A DNA stretch of 33,884 bases from an uncultured Lachnospiraceae bacterium (lineage in GTDB: Bacteria > Bacillota > Clostridia > Lachnospirales > Lachnospiraceae). Positions 23,929 through 32,467 of the stretch are shown here, in pieces. The stretch is from the NCBI GenBank assembly GCA_949132985.1, contig CASCGD010000025.1, positions 1 through 33,884 of the forward strand, read 5' to 3'. The translations under genes were made by a program, and so were the position numbers. Each line of letters opens with the position of its first letter. The stretch's first letter is position 1. The notes beneath the pieces are model-generated. The model saw only the letters and a list, made by a program, of their open reading frames with translations. It searched no databases and was not told the origin of the DNA.

Positions 23929-24717
23929 ATGGAATTTCGGCCTTGTATCGATATCCACAACGGAAAGGTGAAGCAGATTGTGGGAGGCAGCCTGAAGGAT
24001 GCGGGGGATTTTGCAGAAGAAAATTTTGTGACGGAGAAGAGCGCGGCGGATTTTGCCCGCCTTTATAAAAGGAAGGGACTTTGCGGAGGGCATATCATTT
24101 TGCTGAATGCCGTGGAATCAGAGTATTATGCTGCGACAAGGGCGCAGGCCCTGGCAGCTCTGGAAGCGTATCCGGGCGGCATGCAGGTGGGCGGCGGCAT
24201 TACGGCGGACAATGCGGGGGCGTTTCTAGCGGCGGGAGCGAGCCATGTCATTGTGACGTCCTATGTGTTTGCGGGCGGTGTGATTCATTACGACAGGCTG
24301 GAAGAGCTGCGAAAGGCCGTCGGCAGGGAGCGTCTTGTGCTGGATGTGAGCTGTCGCAGGCGGGGGAATGATTACTATGTCGTGACCGATCGCTGGCAGA
24401 GGTGGACGATCGAGCGTGTGACCCATGAGTTTCTCGACAGGCTGACGGAGTATGCGGATGAATTTCTGATTCACGCGGTGGATGTGGAGGGAAGGGCGCA
24501 GGGCATTGAGCGGCCGCTTGTACAGCTGCTGGGAAGCTGGCAGGGCATACCCGTGACCTATGCGGGCGGCGTTGCGGGCTTTGCGGATCTGGAGGCGCTG
24601 CGGGAGCTCGGAGAAGGGCGGGTGAATGTTACCATCGGAAGCGCACTTGACCTGTTTGGCGGAGATATGGATTTTGAAAATGTGTTAAAGCATTGCGGAG
24701 TAAAAAAAGGAGAGTAG
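23929..24717 (+). CDS. hisA: Eukaryotic-type HisA isomerase (ProFAR isomerase)
   Basis: A 262-residue (beta-alpha)8 barrel that isomerises the ProFAR ribotide in histidine synthesis. RPCIDIHNGKVKQIVGGSLK at the start has the catalytic aspartate and matches the fungal/plant type rather than the common bacterial HisA opening (PAIDLKDG). QVGGGITADNAGAFLAAGAS and VTYAGGVAGFADLEAL are the two phosphate-binding half-barrels. The protein is longer than bacterial HisA (about 240 residues). No other histidine gene is in the window. ATG 23929 has GGGAGG 8 bases upstream. glnA starts 2 bases after the stop. Confidence 0.88.
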   Translation: MEFRPCIDIHNGKVKQIVGGSLKDAGDFAEENFVTEKSAADFARLYKRKGLCGGHIILLNAVESEYYAATRAQALAALEAYPGGMQVGGGITADNAGAFLAAGASHVIVTSYVFAGGVIHYDRLEELRKAVGRERLVLDVSCRRRGNDYYVVTDRWQRWTIERVTHEFLDRLTEYADEFLIHAVDVEGRAQGIERPLVQLLGSWQGIPVTYAGGVAGFADLEALRELGEGRVNVTIGSALDLFGGDMDFENVLKHCGVKKGE

Positions 24718-24719
24718 AA

Positions 24720-26051
24720 ATGTCACATTACACAAAACAGGATATTTTGCGGATGGCAGAGGAGGAGGACGTAGAATTTATACGTCTGCAGTTCACCGAT
24801 ATATTCGGAACGCTGAAAAATATAGCGATCACGAAAAACCAGCTGGAGCGGGCGCTGGATAACCAGTATGCCTTTGACGGCTCTGCGATTGAGGGCTTTG
24901 CCCGGGTGGAGGAGTCAGATATGTATCTGTATCCCGACCGGGATACGTTTGCGATTTTTCCGTGGCGTCCCCAGCAGGGGAAGGTGGCGCGCATTATCTG
25001 TGATGTTTATGATGCAAATGAGCGACCCTACAAGGGGGATCCCCGCGCGGTTTTAAAGACTGCCATCGCGCAGGCCGGGGAGATGGGGTATGAGTTTCAG
25101 GTGGGACCCGAATGTGAGTTTTTTCTGCTGAATACCGATGACCAGGGCAATCCCACGATGGAGATCAGGGAGCATGCCGGATATTTTGACCTTGGACCGA
25201 ATGATTCGGGGGAAAATGCAAGGCGCGACATTGTGCTGACAATGGAGGATATGGGCTGCGAGATCGAGGCGTCCCACCACGAGGCGGCGGCTGGACAGCA
25301 TGAGGTGGATTTCAAATATAAGGAAGCACTTGGTATTGCGGATGATTTTATGACCTTCAAGCTGGCGGTAAAGACGGTGGCAAAGCGGCACGGCCTGTTT
25401 GCCAGCTTTATGCCGAAACCCAAGGCGGATGTGGCGGGCAGCGGTGTCCATCTGAACATGTCCCTGCACCGGAACGGAAAAAATATTTTTTATGAGTCTT
25501 CCGGGAGATATGGGCTGAGCAGGGAAGCATACTATTTCATCGGGGGAATCATGGAGCATATTCGGGGAATGACGCTGATTATGAATCCGCTGATTAATTC
25601 CTATAAGCGGCTGGTTCCGGGCTACGAGGCGCCTACGGATATTGCATGGTCCTTTACGAACCGCACGCCCCTGATTCGGATTCCGATGGTAAAAGACGAT
25701 AAAAAGCGCATTGAGCTGCGCAGTCCCGACCCGTCCATGAACCCGTACCTGGCGCTGGCGCTCTGTCTTGCGGCCGGGCTGGAGGGTATAAAAAAGCAGA
25801 TCATGCCCCCGGCGGAGGTACAGATGAATATGTTTGCAATGAGCAGGGCGGAGAAGGAAATGCTGGGCATCGGCCAGATGCCGGAGACGCTCAAGGATGC
25901 CGTCGAGGCGTTCGAGGCAGATACCTTTGTGCAGTCCGTGCTGGGAGGCCATATCTGTGAAAAGCTTTTGAAGGTAAAGAAGAAGGAATGGGAGACCTAT
26001 CGTTATCAGGTGACGAACTGGGAGCTGGAGGAATATCTGTATAAATATTAG
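24720..26051 (+). CDS. glnA: Glutamine synthetase type I
   Basis: A 443-residue enzyme that makes glutamine from glutamate, ammonia and ATP. Motifs are DGSAIEGFARVEESDMYLYP, the metal-site GPECEFFLL, ASHHEAAAGQHEVDFKY, the ATP-site GSGVHLNMSLH and NRTPLIRIP. Length fits the GSI-alpha form of low-GC Gram-positives, which is controlled by feedback and protein partners rather than by adenylylation; no tyrosine adenylylation segment of the enteric type is recognisable. Start at ATG 24720 with AAAGGAGAG close by, 2 bases behind hisA. The stop codon overlaps the first bases of dispersed-element copy E, and an ANTAR regulator follows. Confidence 0.97.
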   Translation: MSHYTKQDILRMAEEEDVEFIRLQFTDIFGTLKNIAITKNQLERALDNQYAFDGSAIEGFARVEESDMYLYPDRDTFAIFPWRPQQGKVARIICDVYDANERPYKGDPRAVLKTAIAQAGEMGYEFQVGPECEFFLLNTDDQGNPTMEIREHAGYFDLGPNDSGENARRDIVLTMEDMGCEIEASHHEAAAGQHEVDFKYKEALGIADDFMTFKLAVKTVAKRHGLFASFMPKPKADVAGSGVHLNMSLHRNGKNIFYESSGRYGLSREAYYFIGGIMEHIRGMTLIMNPLINSYKRLVPGYEAPTDIAWSFTNRTPLIRIPMVKDDKKRIELRSPDPSMNPYLALALCLAAGLEGIKKQIMPPAEVQMNMFAMSRAEKEMLGIGQMPETLKDAVEAFEADTFVQSVLGGHICEKLLKVKKKEWETYRYQVTNWELEEYLYKY

Positions 26052-26130
26052 GAGGAAGGCAAAATACGTAGTATTTTAGTAGGAATGCCTTCCGACGACA
26101 TGCCCGCGAGCGGAGGCGAACGGGCGCAAC
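26050..26130 (+). repeat. Dispersed structured element, copy E (glnA-ANTAR junction)
   Basis: It starts inside the glnA stop codon. Outer stem GGAAGGCA (26054-26061) with TGCCTTCC (26086-26093). The inner hairpin AAATAC-GTA-GTATTT differs from copies B/C on both arms, keeping pairing while removing the ATG. A GCCCG/CGGGC hairpin and GCAAC follow. The next start codon is about 80 bases downstream. Confidence 0.8.
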
Positions 26131-26211
26131 CTTAGTACAGGATGATGAAAGCTGCTGGATATGGATACTTGTGGAAAAAATGATTTGCCGGGAGGAAAGT
26201 GACTCACATCA

Positions 26212-26760
26212 ATGAATATCATTTTAGTTTTTCCAAAGCAGGAAACAGCAAAAAGTCTTCGGAGTGTGCTGCAAAAGGCAGGCTATACGGTGAACGCGGT
26301 CTGTACGACGGTGGCGCAGGCCCTGCAGGCGGCCAGCGAGTATGACAGCGGAATTATCGTCAGCAATTACAGACTTGTGGACGGCATGGCAATCGAGATT
26401 TATGAGAATGCCGGAGCGGGGTTTCAGTTTCTGATGATTGGTCCGAAGGATTATGTGGATGCCAGAGAGGCTGCGGATATTTTCAGCCTGACCACACCGC
26501 TTTATGTGCGGGAGCTGTGCGAGACGATGGAGGTCATGAGCATCGCTTATGCCCGCAGGCGGAAAAAAGCGCGGGCAAAGCCGAACATGCGCTCGGAGGA
26601 GCAGCAGCGGACCATTGACAAGGCAAAGCAGCTTTTGATGGAAAAAAATGGTCTGACCGAGGAGGAGGCCCACCGGTATATTCAGAAATCAAGCATGGAC
26701 AGCGGAAGCGGCATCGTTGAGACCGCTGCCATGATTTTGAGTTTGTTAGGAGGAAGGTAA
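26212..26760 (+). CDS. ANTAR-domain response regulator
   Basis: A 182-residue protein with an N-terminal receiver-like domain (MNIILVFPKQETAKSLRSVL; YDSGIIVSNYRLVDGMAIEI) and a C-terminal ANTAR RNA-binding domain at about residues 125-180 (RTIDKAKQLLMEKNGLTEEE, AHRYIQKSSMD). The usual phospho-acceptor aspartate cluster is not evident: the early acidic pair is replaced by FP, and the acceptor site reads NYRL, so it may be a pseudo-receiver. ANTAR proteins bind paired hairpins in leader RNA and prevent transcription termination. Placement right behind glnA fits the known link of ANTAR regulators to nitrogen control. The ribosome binding site GGAGGAAAG is rather far (about 16 bases) from ATG 26212, which is the best start by sequence. 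Confidence 0.88.
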   Translation: MNIILVFPKQETAKSLRSVLQKAGYTVNAVCTTVAQALQAASEYDSGIIVSNYRLVDGMAIEIYENAGAGFQFLMIGPKDYVDAREAADIFSLTTPLYVRELCETMEVMSIAYARRRKKARAKPNMRSEEQQRTIDKAKQLLMEKNGLTEEEAHRYIQKSSMDSGSGIVETAAMILSLLGGR

Positions 26761-26811
26761 GCCTGCGGGTGAAGGAAAACCGATGGAACTTTAGAAATAG
26801 GAGGAAATGGG

Positions 26812-27648
26812 ATGAGGTTTACGAAAATGCACGGCTGCGGCAATGACTATGTATATGTCAACGGCTTTGCGGAGACGGTGAAAAACCCAGGGGAGGTGGC
26901 AAGGTTTGTCAGTGACAGGCATTTTGGGATCGGCTCTGACGGCCTGATTCTGATCTGTCCGTCGGATAAAGCCGATTTTGAGATGGCGATGTATAATGCG
27001 GATGGTTCCCGGGCTGAGATGTGCGGCAACGGTATCCGCTGTGTGGCAAAGTATGTGTATGATTACGGATTGACGGATAAAACCAGAATCAGCGTGGATA
27101 CCCTGGCGGGTATCAAGTATCTGGAGCTTTTTGTGGAGGAGGGCAAGGTGCGGGAGGTTACTGTGAACATGGGCGCGCCGATTTTGGAGGCAGAGCAGAT
27201 TCCTGTGGATTTTTCCAACAGCCCGGTGATATCGCAGCCTCTTGACGCGGCGGGAAAAAGCTACGAGGTGACCTGCGTATCCATGGGAAACCCTCACTGT
27301 GTTATATTTATGGACGAGGACGTGCGGGAGCTTGATCTGGGAAAAATCGGACCGGATTTTGAAAATCATGCCCGATTTCCGAAACGTATCAATACGGAGT
27401 TTGTCAATGTCATCGATGAGACGCATCTGAGGATGCGCGTCTGGGAGAGGGGAAGCGGTGAGACACTGGCCTGCGGAACCGGAACCTGCGCGACAGTCGT
27501 AGCTGCGATTTTAAACGGTTTGACAAAGGACGAGGTTTCCGTAGAATTATTGGGCGGGAGTCTGCGCATTCGCTGGGACCGCGAACAAAATCTCGTCTAC
27601 ATGACCGGTCCTGCCGAGGTAGTATTTGATGGGGAGATTGAGTTATAG
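26812..27648 (+). CDS. dapF: Diaminopimelate epimerase
   Basis: A 278-residue cofactor-independent racemase converting LL- to meso-diaminopimelate for lysine and peptidoglycan. The catalytic cysteine pair is Cys71 in AEMCGNGIRC and Cys221 in ETLACGTGTCA; MRFTKMHGCGNDYVYVNGF is the family opening. Start is ATG 26812 with AGGAGG 6 bases upstream. dapL follows after 105 bases, so the two consecutive steps of the pathway are encoded together: DapL makes the LL isomer that DapF epimerises. Confidence 0.97.
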   Translation: MRFTKMHGCGNDYVYVNGFAETVKNPGEVARFVSDRHFGIGSDGLILICPSDKADFEMAMYNADGSRAEMCGNGIRCVAKYVYDYGLTDKTRISVDTLAGIKYLELFVEEGKVREVTVNMGAPILEAEQIPVDFSNSPVISQPLDAAGKSYEVTCVSMGNPHCVIFMDEDVRELDLGKIGPDFENHARFPKRINTEFVNVIDETHLRMRVWERGSGETLACGTGTCATVVAAILNGLTKDEVSVELLGGSLRIRWDREQNLVYMTGPAEVVFDGEIEL

Positions 27649-27753
27649 CGTTGAGGCATCGAGCGCCGACAGTCTCTCCCGCATTGCCGGCCAATACCTT
27701 GAGATGCTTTTGGCACCGGAGTAAATTTTATTAAGAGAAAAGGAGAAAACAAT

Positions 27754-28968
27754 ATGTTTCAGATCAATGACAATTACCAGAAGCTGCCGGGCAGTTATCT
27801 GTTCAGCACAATCGCAAAAAAAGTAGCGGCATATACCGAGGCAAACCCTGACAGGAAGCTGATCCGTCTTGGCATCGGGGACGTGACACAGCCCCTTGCG
27901 CCTGCCATCATCGAGGCGATGCATAAGGCGGTGGATGAGATGGCGGCGGCAGAGACATTTCGCGGATATGCGCCGGATCTCGGTTACGAGTTTTTGCGGA
28001 ATGCGATTGCAGAAAATGATTATAAGGCCCGTGGCTGTGACATTGGTGCAGATGAGATTTTTGTGTCCGACGGAGCAAAGAGTGATTCTGCAAATATTCA
28101 GGAGATTTTTGCGCAGGATAACCGCATTGCAGTGTGTGACCCGGTTTATCCGGTCTATGTGGATTCCAACGTGATGGCGGGCAGAACCGGCACCTATAAT
28201 CCTGACACGCAGATGTGGAGCGACGTAATCTACATGCCCTGCACAAAAGAAAACGGATTTGTTCCGGATTTTCCGAAGGAGGCGCCGGACATGATTTATC
28301 TCTGCCTGCCTAATAACCCCACGGGAACGACTGTCACGAAGGCGCAGCTGCAGGCATGGGTGGACTATGCGAACAAGGTGGGCGCAGTGATCATCTACGA
28401 CGGCGCTTACGAGGCATATATTTCCGAGAGCGATGTGGCTCATACAATCTATGAGTGCGAGGGGGCGAGAACCTGTGCGATTGAGCTGAAGAGCTTTTCC
28501 AAAAACGCAGGGTTTACAGGCGTGCGTTTAGGTTATGCGGTGGTTCCCAAGGAGCTGAAATGCGGCGAAGTATCCCTTCACGGCATGTGGGCAAGACGCC
28601 ATGGCACGAAATTTAACGGCGCGCCCTACATTATCCAGAGAGCCGGTGAGGCGGTCTATTCCGATGCCGGAAAGGCACAGCTGAAAGATCAGGTTGCTTA
28701 TTACATGAAAAATGCCACGGCTATCAAAGAGGGTCTGCAGGCGGCGGGCTATGAGGTGTTCGGCGGCGTAAATGCGCCCTATATCTGGCTGAAAACTCCT
28801 GGCCACATGACATCCTGGGAATTTTTCGACTACCTTTTAGCGCAGGCAAATGTAGTCGGCACCCCCGGCTCCGGCTTCGGTCCCAGCGGCGAAGGATATT
28901 TCCGGCTGACCGCCTTCGGAAGCTACGAGAACACGCTGGCAGCCCTGGAGCGGATCAAATCGCTGTAA
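27754..28968 (+). CDS. dapL: LL-diaminopimelate aminotransferase
   Basis: A 404-residue class I/II aminotransferase that makes LL-diaminopimelate directly from tetrahydrodipicolinate with glutamate, bypassing the succinyl and acetyl routes. The pyridoxal-phosphate lysine is residue 250 in KSFSKNAGFTGVRLGY. The family signature is LFSTIAKKVAAYTEANPDRK with RLGIGDVTQPLAPAI, and LCLPNNPTGTTVTKAQL binds the cofactor. Full length. Ribosome binding site AAAGGAG. Followed by a weak terminator. Confidence 0.97.
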   Translation: MFQINDNYQKLPGSYLFSTIAKKVAAYTEANPDRKLIRLGIGDVTQPLAPAIIEAMHKAVDEMAAAETFRGYAPDLGYEFLRNAIAENDYKARGCDIGADEIFVSDGAKSDSANIQEIFAQDNRIAVCDPVYPVYVDSNVMAGRTGTYNPDTQMWSDVIYMPCTKENGFVPDFPKEAPDMIYLCLPNNPTGTTVTKAQLQAWVDYANKVGAVIIYDGAYEAYISESDVAHTIYECEGARTCAIELKSFSKNAGFTGVRLGYAVVPKELKCGEVSLHGMWARRHGTKFNGAPYIIQRAGEAVYSDAGKAQLKDQVAYYMKNATAIKEGLQAAGYEVFGGVNAPYIWLKTPGHMTSWEFFDYLLAQANVVGTPGSGFGPSGEGYFRLTAFGSYENTLAALERIKSL

Positions 28969-29063
28969 GGAGAAAGCAGCACGGCAAGCCAGAGAGGGCG
29001 GCACCCCAGACTACCACATTTTTGCACAATGTATAAAAAATAATTCATTTTCCGCCCGAATCT

Positions 29064-29087
29064 GGCAATCTATGGCATTGCTTTTTT
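29064..29087 (+). terminator. Weak terminator after dapL
   Basis: GGCAAT (29064-29069) pairs with ATTGCT (29077-29082) around a 7-base loop, running into a run of T. The stem is short. Confidence 0.4.
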
Positions 29088-29106
29088 AGAAATTTTTTAG
29101 TAAAAT
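29078..29106 (+). promoter_or_regulatory. Candidate promoter of rel
   Basis: TTGCTT (29078-29083), 17-base spacer, TAAAAT (29101-29106), 56 bases before the rel start. It overlaps the weak dapL terminator. The -35 match is poor. Confidence 0.35.
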
Positions 29107-29162
29107 CATCTTTATCATACGTATAGGGAAAAGATTGCAAGTACAAGTATAAAGGTGATATA

Positions 29163-31469
29163 ATGGCAGAAATGACAACCGAGCAGATTGAACAATTAGA
29201 GCGGACTGTGATGTCGAACGCGGGACACATTCGCAAGATGGATGATTTTGTCAGCCCTGAGTTTTTATATGAGGAGCTGATTGACTGTGTGCGCAAATAT
29301 CACCCTTCTGACGATATATCGATGATCAAAAAAGCCTTCCGGATTGCGAACGACGCCCATGAGGGGCAGGTTCGCAAATCCGGCGAGGCTTATATTATTC
29401 ATCCCCTCTGCGTGGCGATCATTCTGGCAGAGCTGGAGCTTGACAAGGAGACGATTGTCTCGGGGCTTTTGCATGACGTGGTGGAGGACACCGTGATGAC
29501 CGAAGAGGAAATCTCGAAGGAGTTTAACAGTGAGGTTTCGCTTTTGGTGGACGGAGTCACGAAATTGGGACAGTTGTCTTATGATGCGGATAAGCTGGAG
29601 GTTCAGGCGGAGAACCTGCGGAAAATGTTTCTGGCGATGGCGAAGGATATCCGCGTGATTCTGATCAAACTTGCCGACCGTCTGCACAACATGCGCACTC
29701 TGAAATATATGAAGCCGGAGAAGCAGAAGGAAAAGGCCAGAGAGACGATGGATATCTATGCGCCCATTGCCCAGCGGCTGGGTATTTCCAAGATCAAGAC
29801 GGAGCTGGATGACCTTTCCTTAAAATATCTGGAGCCGGAGGCCTATTATGATCTGGTGGAAAAGGTTGCGATGCGCAAAGGAGCACGGGATGAGTATGTG
29901 CAGAATCTTGTGCAGGAGGTGAAGGAGCACATTGATGCGGAGGGCATCAAGGCAAATATTGAGGGCCGCAGCAAGCATTTTTTCAGTATTTATAAAAAAA
30001 TGGTCAATCAGGGAAAAACCATCGACCAGATCTACGATTTGTTTGCCATCCGCATTTTGGTAGATGACGTGAAGGACTGTTATACGGCGCTCGGCGTGAT
30101 TCATGAGATGTACAAACCGATTCCCGGTCGGTTCAAGGATTATATCGCGATGCCAAAACCGAATATGTATCAATCTCTTCACACAACTTTGATCGGGCCG
30201 GATGGGCGGCCCTTTGAGATACAGATCCGCACCTATGAGATGCATCGAACGGCGGAGTATGGTATTGCCGCGCACTGGAAGTACAAAGAGGCCGCAAACG
30301 GCAACGCTCTAAACGGTGAGGAGGAAAAGCTAAGCTGGCTGCGTCAGATTTTGGAGTGGCAGCGGGATATGTCCGATAACCGGGAGTTTTTAAGTCTTTT
30401 GAAGAGTGACCTCGATCTTTTTTCTGATATGGTCTTTTGCTTTACGCCGTCAGGGGACGTGAAAAATCTGCCCAACGGCTCAACGCCGGTAGATTTTGCA
30501 TACAGCGTCCATTCGGCGGTTGGCAACAGAATGATCGGTGCAAAGGTCAATGGTAAGCTGGTGACGATCGATTACAGGATTCAGAACGGCGACCGCATAG
30601 AGATCATTACCTCGCAAAATTCAAAGGGACCCAGCCGTGACTGGCTGAACATTGTAAAGAGCACACAGGCAAAAAATAAAATTAATCAATGGTTCCGGAG
30701 CCAGTTTAAGGAGGAGAATATCCTAAAGGGCAAGGAGCTGCTGGAAAAGTACTGCAAATCAAAGGGTATAAACTGGCCGGATCTCAACAAGCCCGAGTAT
30801 CAGGCGAAAATTCTGCGCAAGTACGGCTTCCAGCATTGGGAGAATGCGCTTGCCACCATCGGACACGGAGCGTTAAAGGAGAGCCAGGTTGTCAACCGGA
30901 TGCAGGAGGAGTACCGCAAGAATCACCCGCTTGCGGTGTCGGATGCGGATATTTTAAAGCAGATTGAGCATACGAACGTGGATCGCCAGCCAAACGGGCG
31001 CTCTTCCCGGAGCGGTATCGTGGTAAAAGGACTTTATGATATTGCCGTGCATTTGTCGAAATGCTGCAGTCCGGTTCCGGGGGATGAGATTGTCGGCTTC
31101 GTAACCAGAGGGCGGGGTGTGTCCATCCATCGCACGGACTGTATTAATATGATCAATCTCTCGGAGTTGGAAAAGCCACGGCTCATCGAAGCGGAGTGGA
31201 GTGGCGATGTTGTAAGCGGGGATGCCGGAACGTATCTTGCGGAGATCAATATTTACGGAAATAACCGCACCGGTCTTTTGGTAGATTTGACGCGTATTTT
31301 TACGGAACGGGGGATTGACATCACCTCCGTTCATTCCAAGACGAGCAAACAGGGTATTGTCACAATCTCCATTGGTTTTGAGACGAAGGGCAAAGAGCAG
31401 GTCAACGGCCTGATCGAGAAGCTTCGTCAGGTGGAGAGCGTGATTGATATAGAAAGGACGACAGGCTGA
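29163..31469 (+). CDS. rel: Bifunctional (p)ppGpp synthetase/hydrolase
   Basis: A 768-residue long RelA/SpoT homologue that makes and degrades (p)ppGpp in the stringent response. The hydrolase HD pair is intact (His104-Asp105 in GLLHDVVEDTVM), so it should hydrolyse as well as synthesise. The synthetase domain has RSKHFFSIYKKM, IRILVDDVKDCYTALGVIHE and the RFKD motif (residues 323-326), the RXKD type of bifunctional enzymes. TGS (VFCFTPSGDVKNLPNGSTPV), the zinc-finger-like segment HLSKCCSPVPGDEIVG and a C-terminal ACT domain (AEINIYGNNRTGLLVDLTRI) follow in normal order. Its stop overlaps the next start by one base, so translational coupling is likely. Confidence 0.97.
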   Translation: MAEMTTEQIEQLERTVMSNAGHIRKMDDFVSPEFLYEELIDCVRKYHPSDDISMIKKAFRIANDAHEGQVRKSGEAYIIHPLCVAIILAELELDKETIVSGLLHDVVEDTVMTEEEISKEFNSEVSLLVDGVTKLGQLSYDADKLEVQAENLRKMFLAMAKDIRVILIKLADRLHNMRTLKYMKPEKQKEKARETMDIYAPIAQRLGISKIKTELDDLSLKYLEPEAYYDLVEKVAMRKGARDEYVQNLVQEVKEHIDAEGIKANIEGRSKHFFSIYKKMVNQGKTIDQIYDLFAIRILVDDVKDCYTALGVIHEMYKPIPGRFKDYIAMPKPNMYQSLHTTLIGPDGRPFEIQIRTYEMHRTAEYGIAAHWKYKEAANGNALNGEEEKLSWLRQILEWQRDMSDNREFLSLLKSDLDLFSDMVFCFTPSGDVKNLPNGSTPVDFAYSVHSAVGNRMIGAKVNGKLVTIDYRIQNGDRIEIITSQNSKGPSRDWLNIVKSTQAKNKINQWFRSQFKEENILKGKELLEKYCKSKGINWPDLNKPEYQAKILRKYGFQHWENALATIGHGALKESQVVNRMQEEYRKNHPLAVSDADILKQIEHTNVDRQPNGRSSRSGIVVKGLYDIAVHLSKCCSPVPGDEIVGFVTRGRGVSIHRTDCINMINLSELEKPRLIEAEWSGDVVSGDAGTYLAEINIYGNNRTGLLVDLTRIFTERGIDITSVHSKTSKQGIVTISIGFETKGKEQVNGLIEKLRQVESVIDIERTTG

Positions 31470-32089
31470 TGAAGATAGAACATTATGTAGTGGGTGTGGT
31501 GGGTACCAACTGCTATTTTGCGGTCAACGAGGAAACGAAGGAATGTCTTATCATCGACCCCGGCGACAATGCGGATGCGCTGGCAAAAAAAATTCGGGAG
31601 GGCGGCTATAAGCCTGCTGCGATTTTGCTCACCCATGGGCATTTTGACCATATTATGGGTGTGGACGGACTGGTTTTTGAGTTTCATCTTCCCGTCTATG
31701 TGCATGAGGATGATATGGAGATGCTGCGGCGCCCTGAATTAAACGGCGGAGCGATGATCGGTGTGCGCGTATCGACGAAGGCGGATCATGTGATGCATGA
31801 CAATGATGAGCTGAGCCTTGCAGGTATGCAGATCCGGGTTGTCCACACACCCGGACATACGCCGGGCGGCGTATGCTTTTATTTCCCGGAGAAGGAAGTG
31901 GTCTTTTCCGGCGACACACTTTTCTGCGAGTCGGTAGGCCGCACAGACCTGCCGGGCGGGAGTATGGGGACACTGATTCGCTCTATTCGGGAGCGCCTGA
32001 TGAAGCTTTCGGATCTAACGGTTGTCTATCCGGGGCACGGCGAGCCGACGAAGATTGGCTACGAGAAGCAGAATAATCCGTTTTTATAG
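31469..32089 (+). CDS. Metallo-beta-lactamase-fold hydrolase (glyoxalase II-like)
   Basis: A 206-residue hydrolase of the MBL superfamily. The binuclear metal motif THGHFDH is at residues 55-61; later ligands are in HTPGHTPGGVCF, FSGDTLF and YPGHGE. The fold and size fit the glyoxalase II/YqgX group, which hydrolyses thioesters such as S-lactoylglutathione, but glutathione is often lacking in this kind of organism, so the true substrate is unknown. The ATG overlaps the rel stop as ATGA. This rel-MBL-hemZ order appears conserved in related Clostridia from memory. Confidence 0.92.
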   Translation: MKIEHYVVGVVGTNCYFAVNEETKECLIIDPGDNADALAKKIREGGYKPAAILLTHGHFDHIMGVDGLVFEFHLPVYVHEDDMEMLRRPELNGGAMIGVRVSTKADHVMHDNDELSLAGMQIRVVHTPGHTPGGVCFYFPEKEVVFSGDTLFCESVGRTDLPGGSMGTLIRSIRERLMKLSDLTVVYPGHGEPTKIGYEKQNNPFL

Positions 32090-32106
32090 GTGATATTTGA
32101 TTCATA

Positions 32107-32442
32107 ATGAGTTTTTTTGTGAGGGAGCAGGAACGCGAAGGCACTTGCTATCATGAATTTTATAGAGGCGCGTGGGATGAAAACACTTTCTGGAAGGAGG
32201 ACTCCCTTTTTTTGCATGACGATATCCTCTGCGAAAACAAGGGTTTTTGGGAGGCGATTGCAGAGGTGATACCGGAATATGATCCGTACGGAGATACGCG
32301 GGTGTCGTTTGAAGCCTGGAAAAAAATCGGGGAAGTGATATGCAGGAAGGATCACGGCGGCAAAGAGCTGTATGAGGAGGCAGACGCCTGGATGAAGGAT
32401 GCGTGCAGGCGCTGCGGCTGTGTAACGATTTTGGGTGTGTGA
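32107..32442 (+). CDS. Small protein of unknown function
   Basis: A 111-residue acidic, aromatic-rich protein (MSFFVREQEREGTCYHEF, then GAWDENTFWKEDSLFLHDDI, ending WMKDACRRCGCVTILGV). It has no membrane segment or signal peptide. Four of its cysteines cluster towards the end (the last three in CRRCGC), which could bind metal. I do not recognise the family. It lies 17 bases after the MBL gene and 25 bases before hemZ, in the same direction, with a weak ribosome binding site (GGTGAT), so it is probably co-transcribed with both. Coding status is supported by the snug fit between its neighbours and the codon pattern. Confidence 0.7.
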   Translation: MSFFVREQEREGTCYHEFYRGAWDENTFWKEDSLFLHDDILCENKGFWEAIAEVIPEYDPYGDTRVSFEAWKKIGEVICRKDHGGKELYEEADAWMKDACRRCGCVTILGV

Positions 32443-32467
32443 TGCAGGCAGTTGTGGAGAATTTAAA

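Noticed and set aside
26050..26130. Copy E as a canonical ANTAR target or as the glnA terminator
   Set aside because: The loops are not paired hexaloops with conserved A1 and G4, and no T-run follows either stem.
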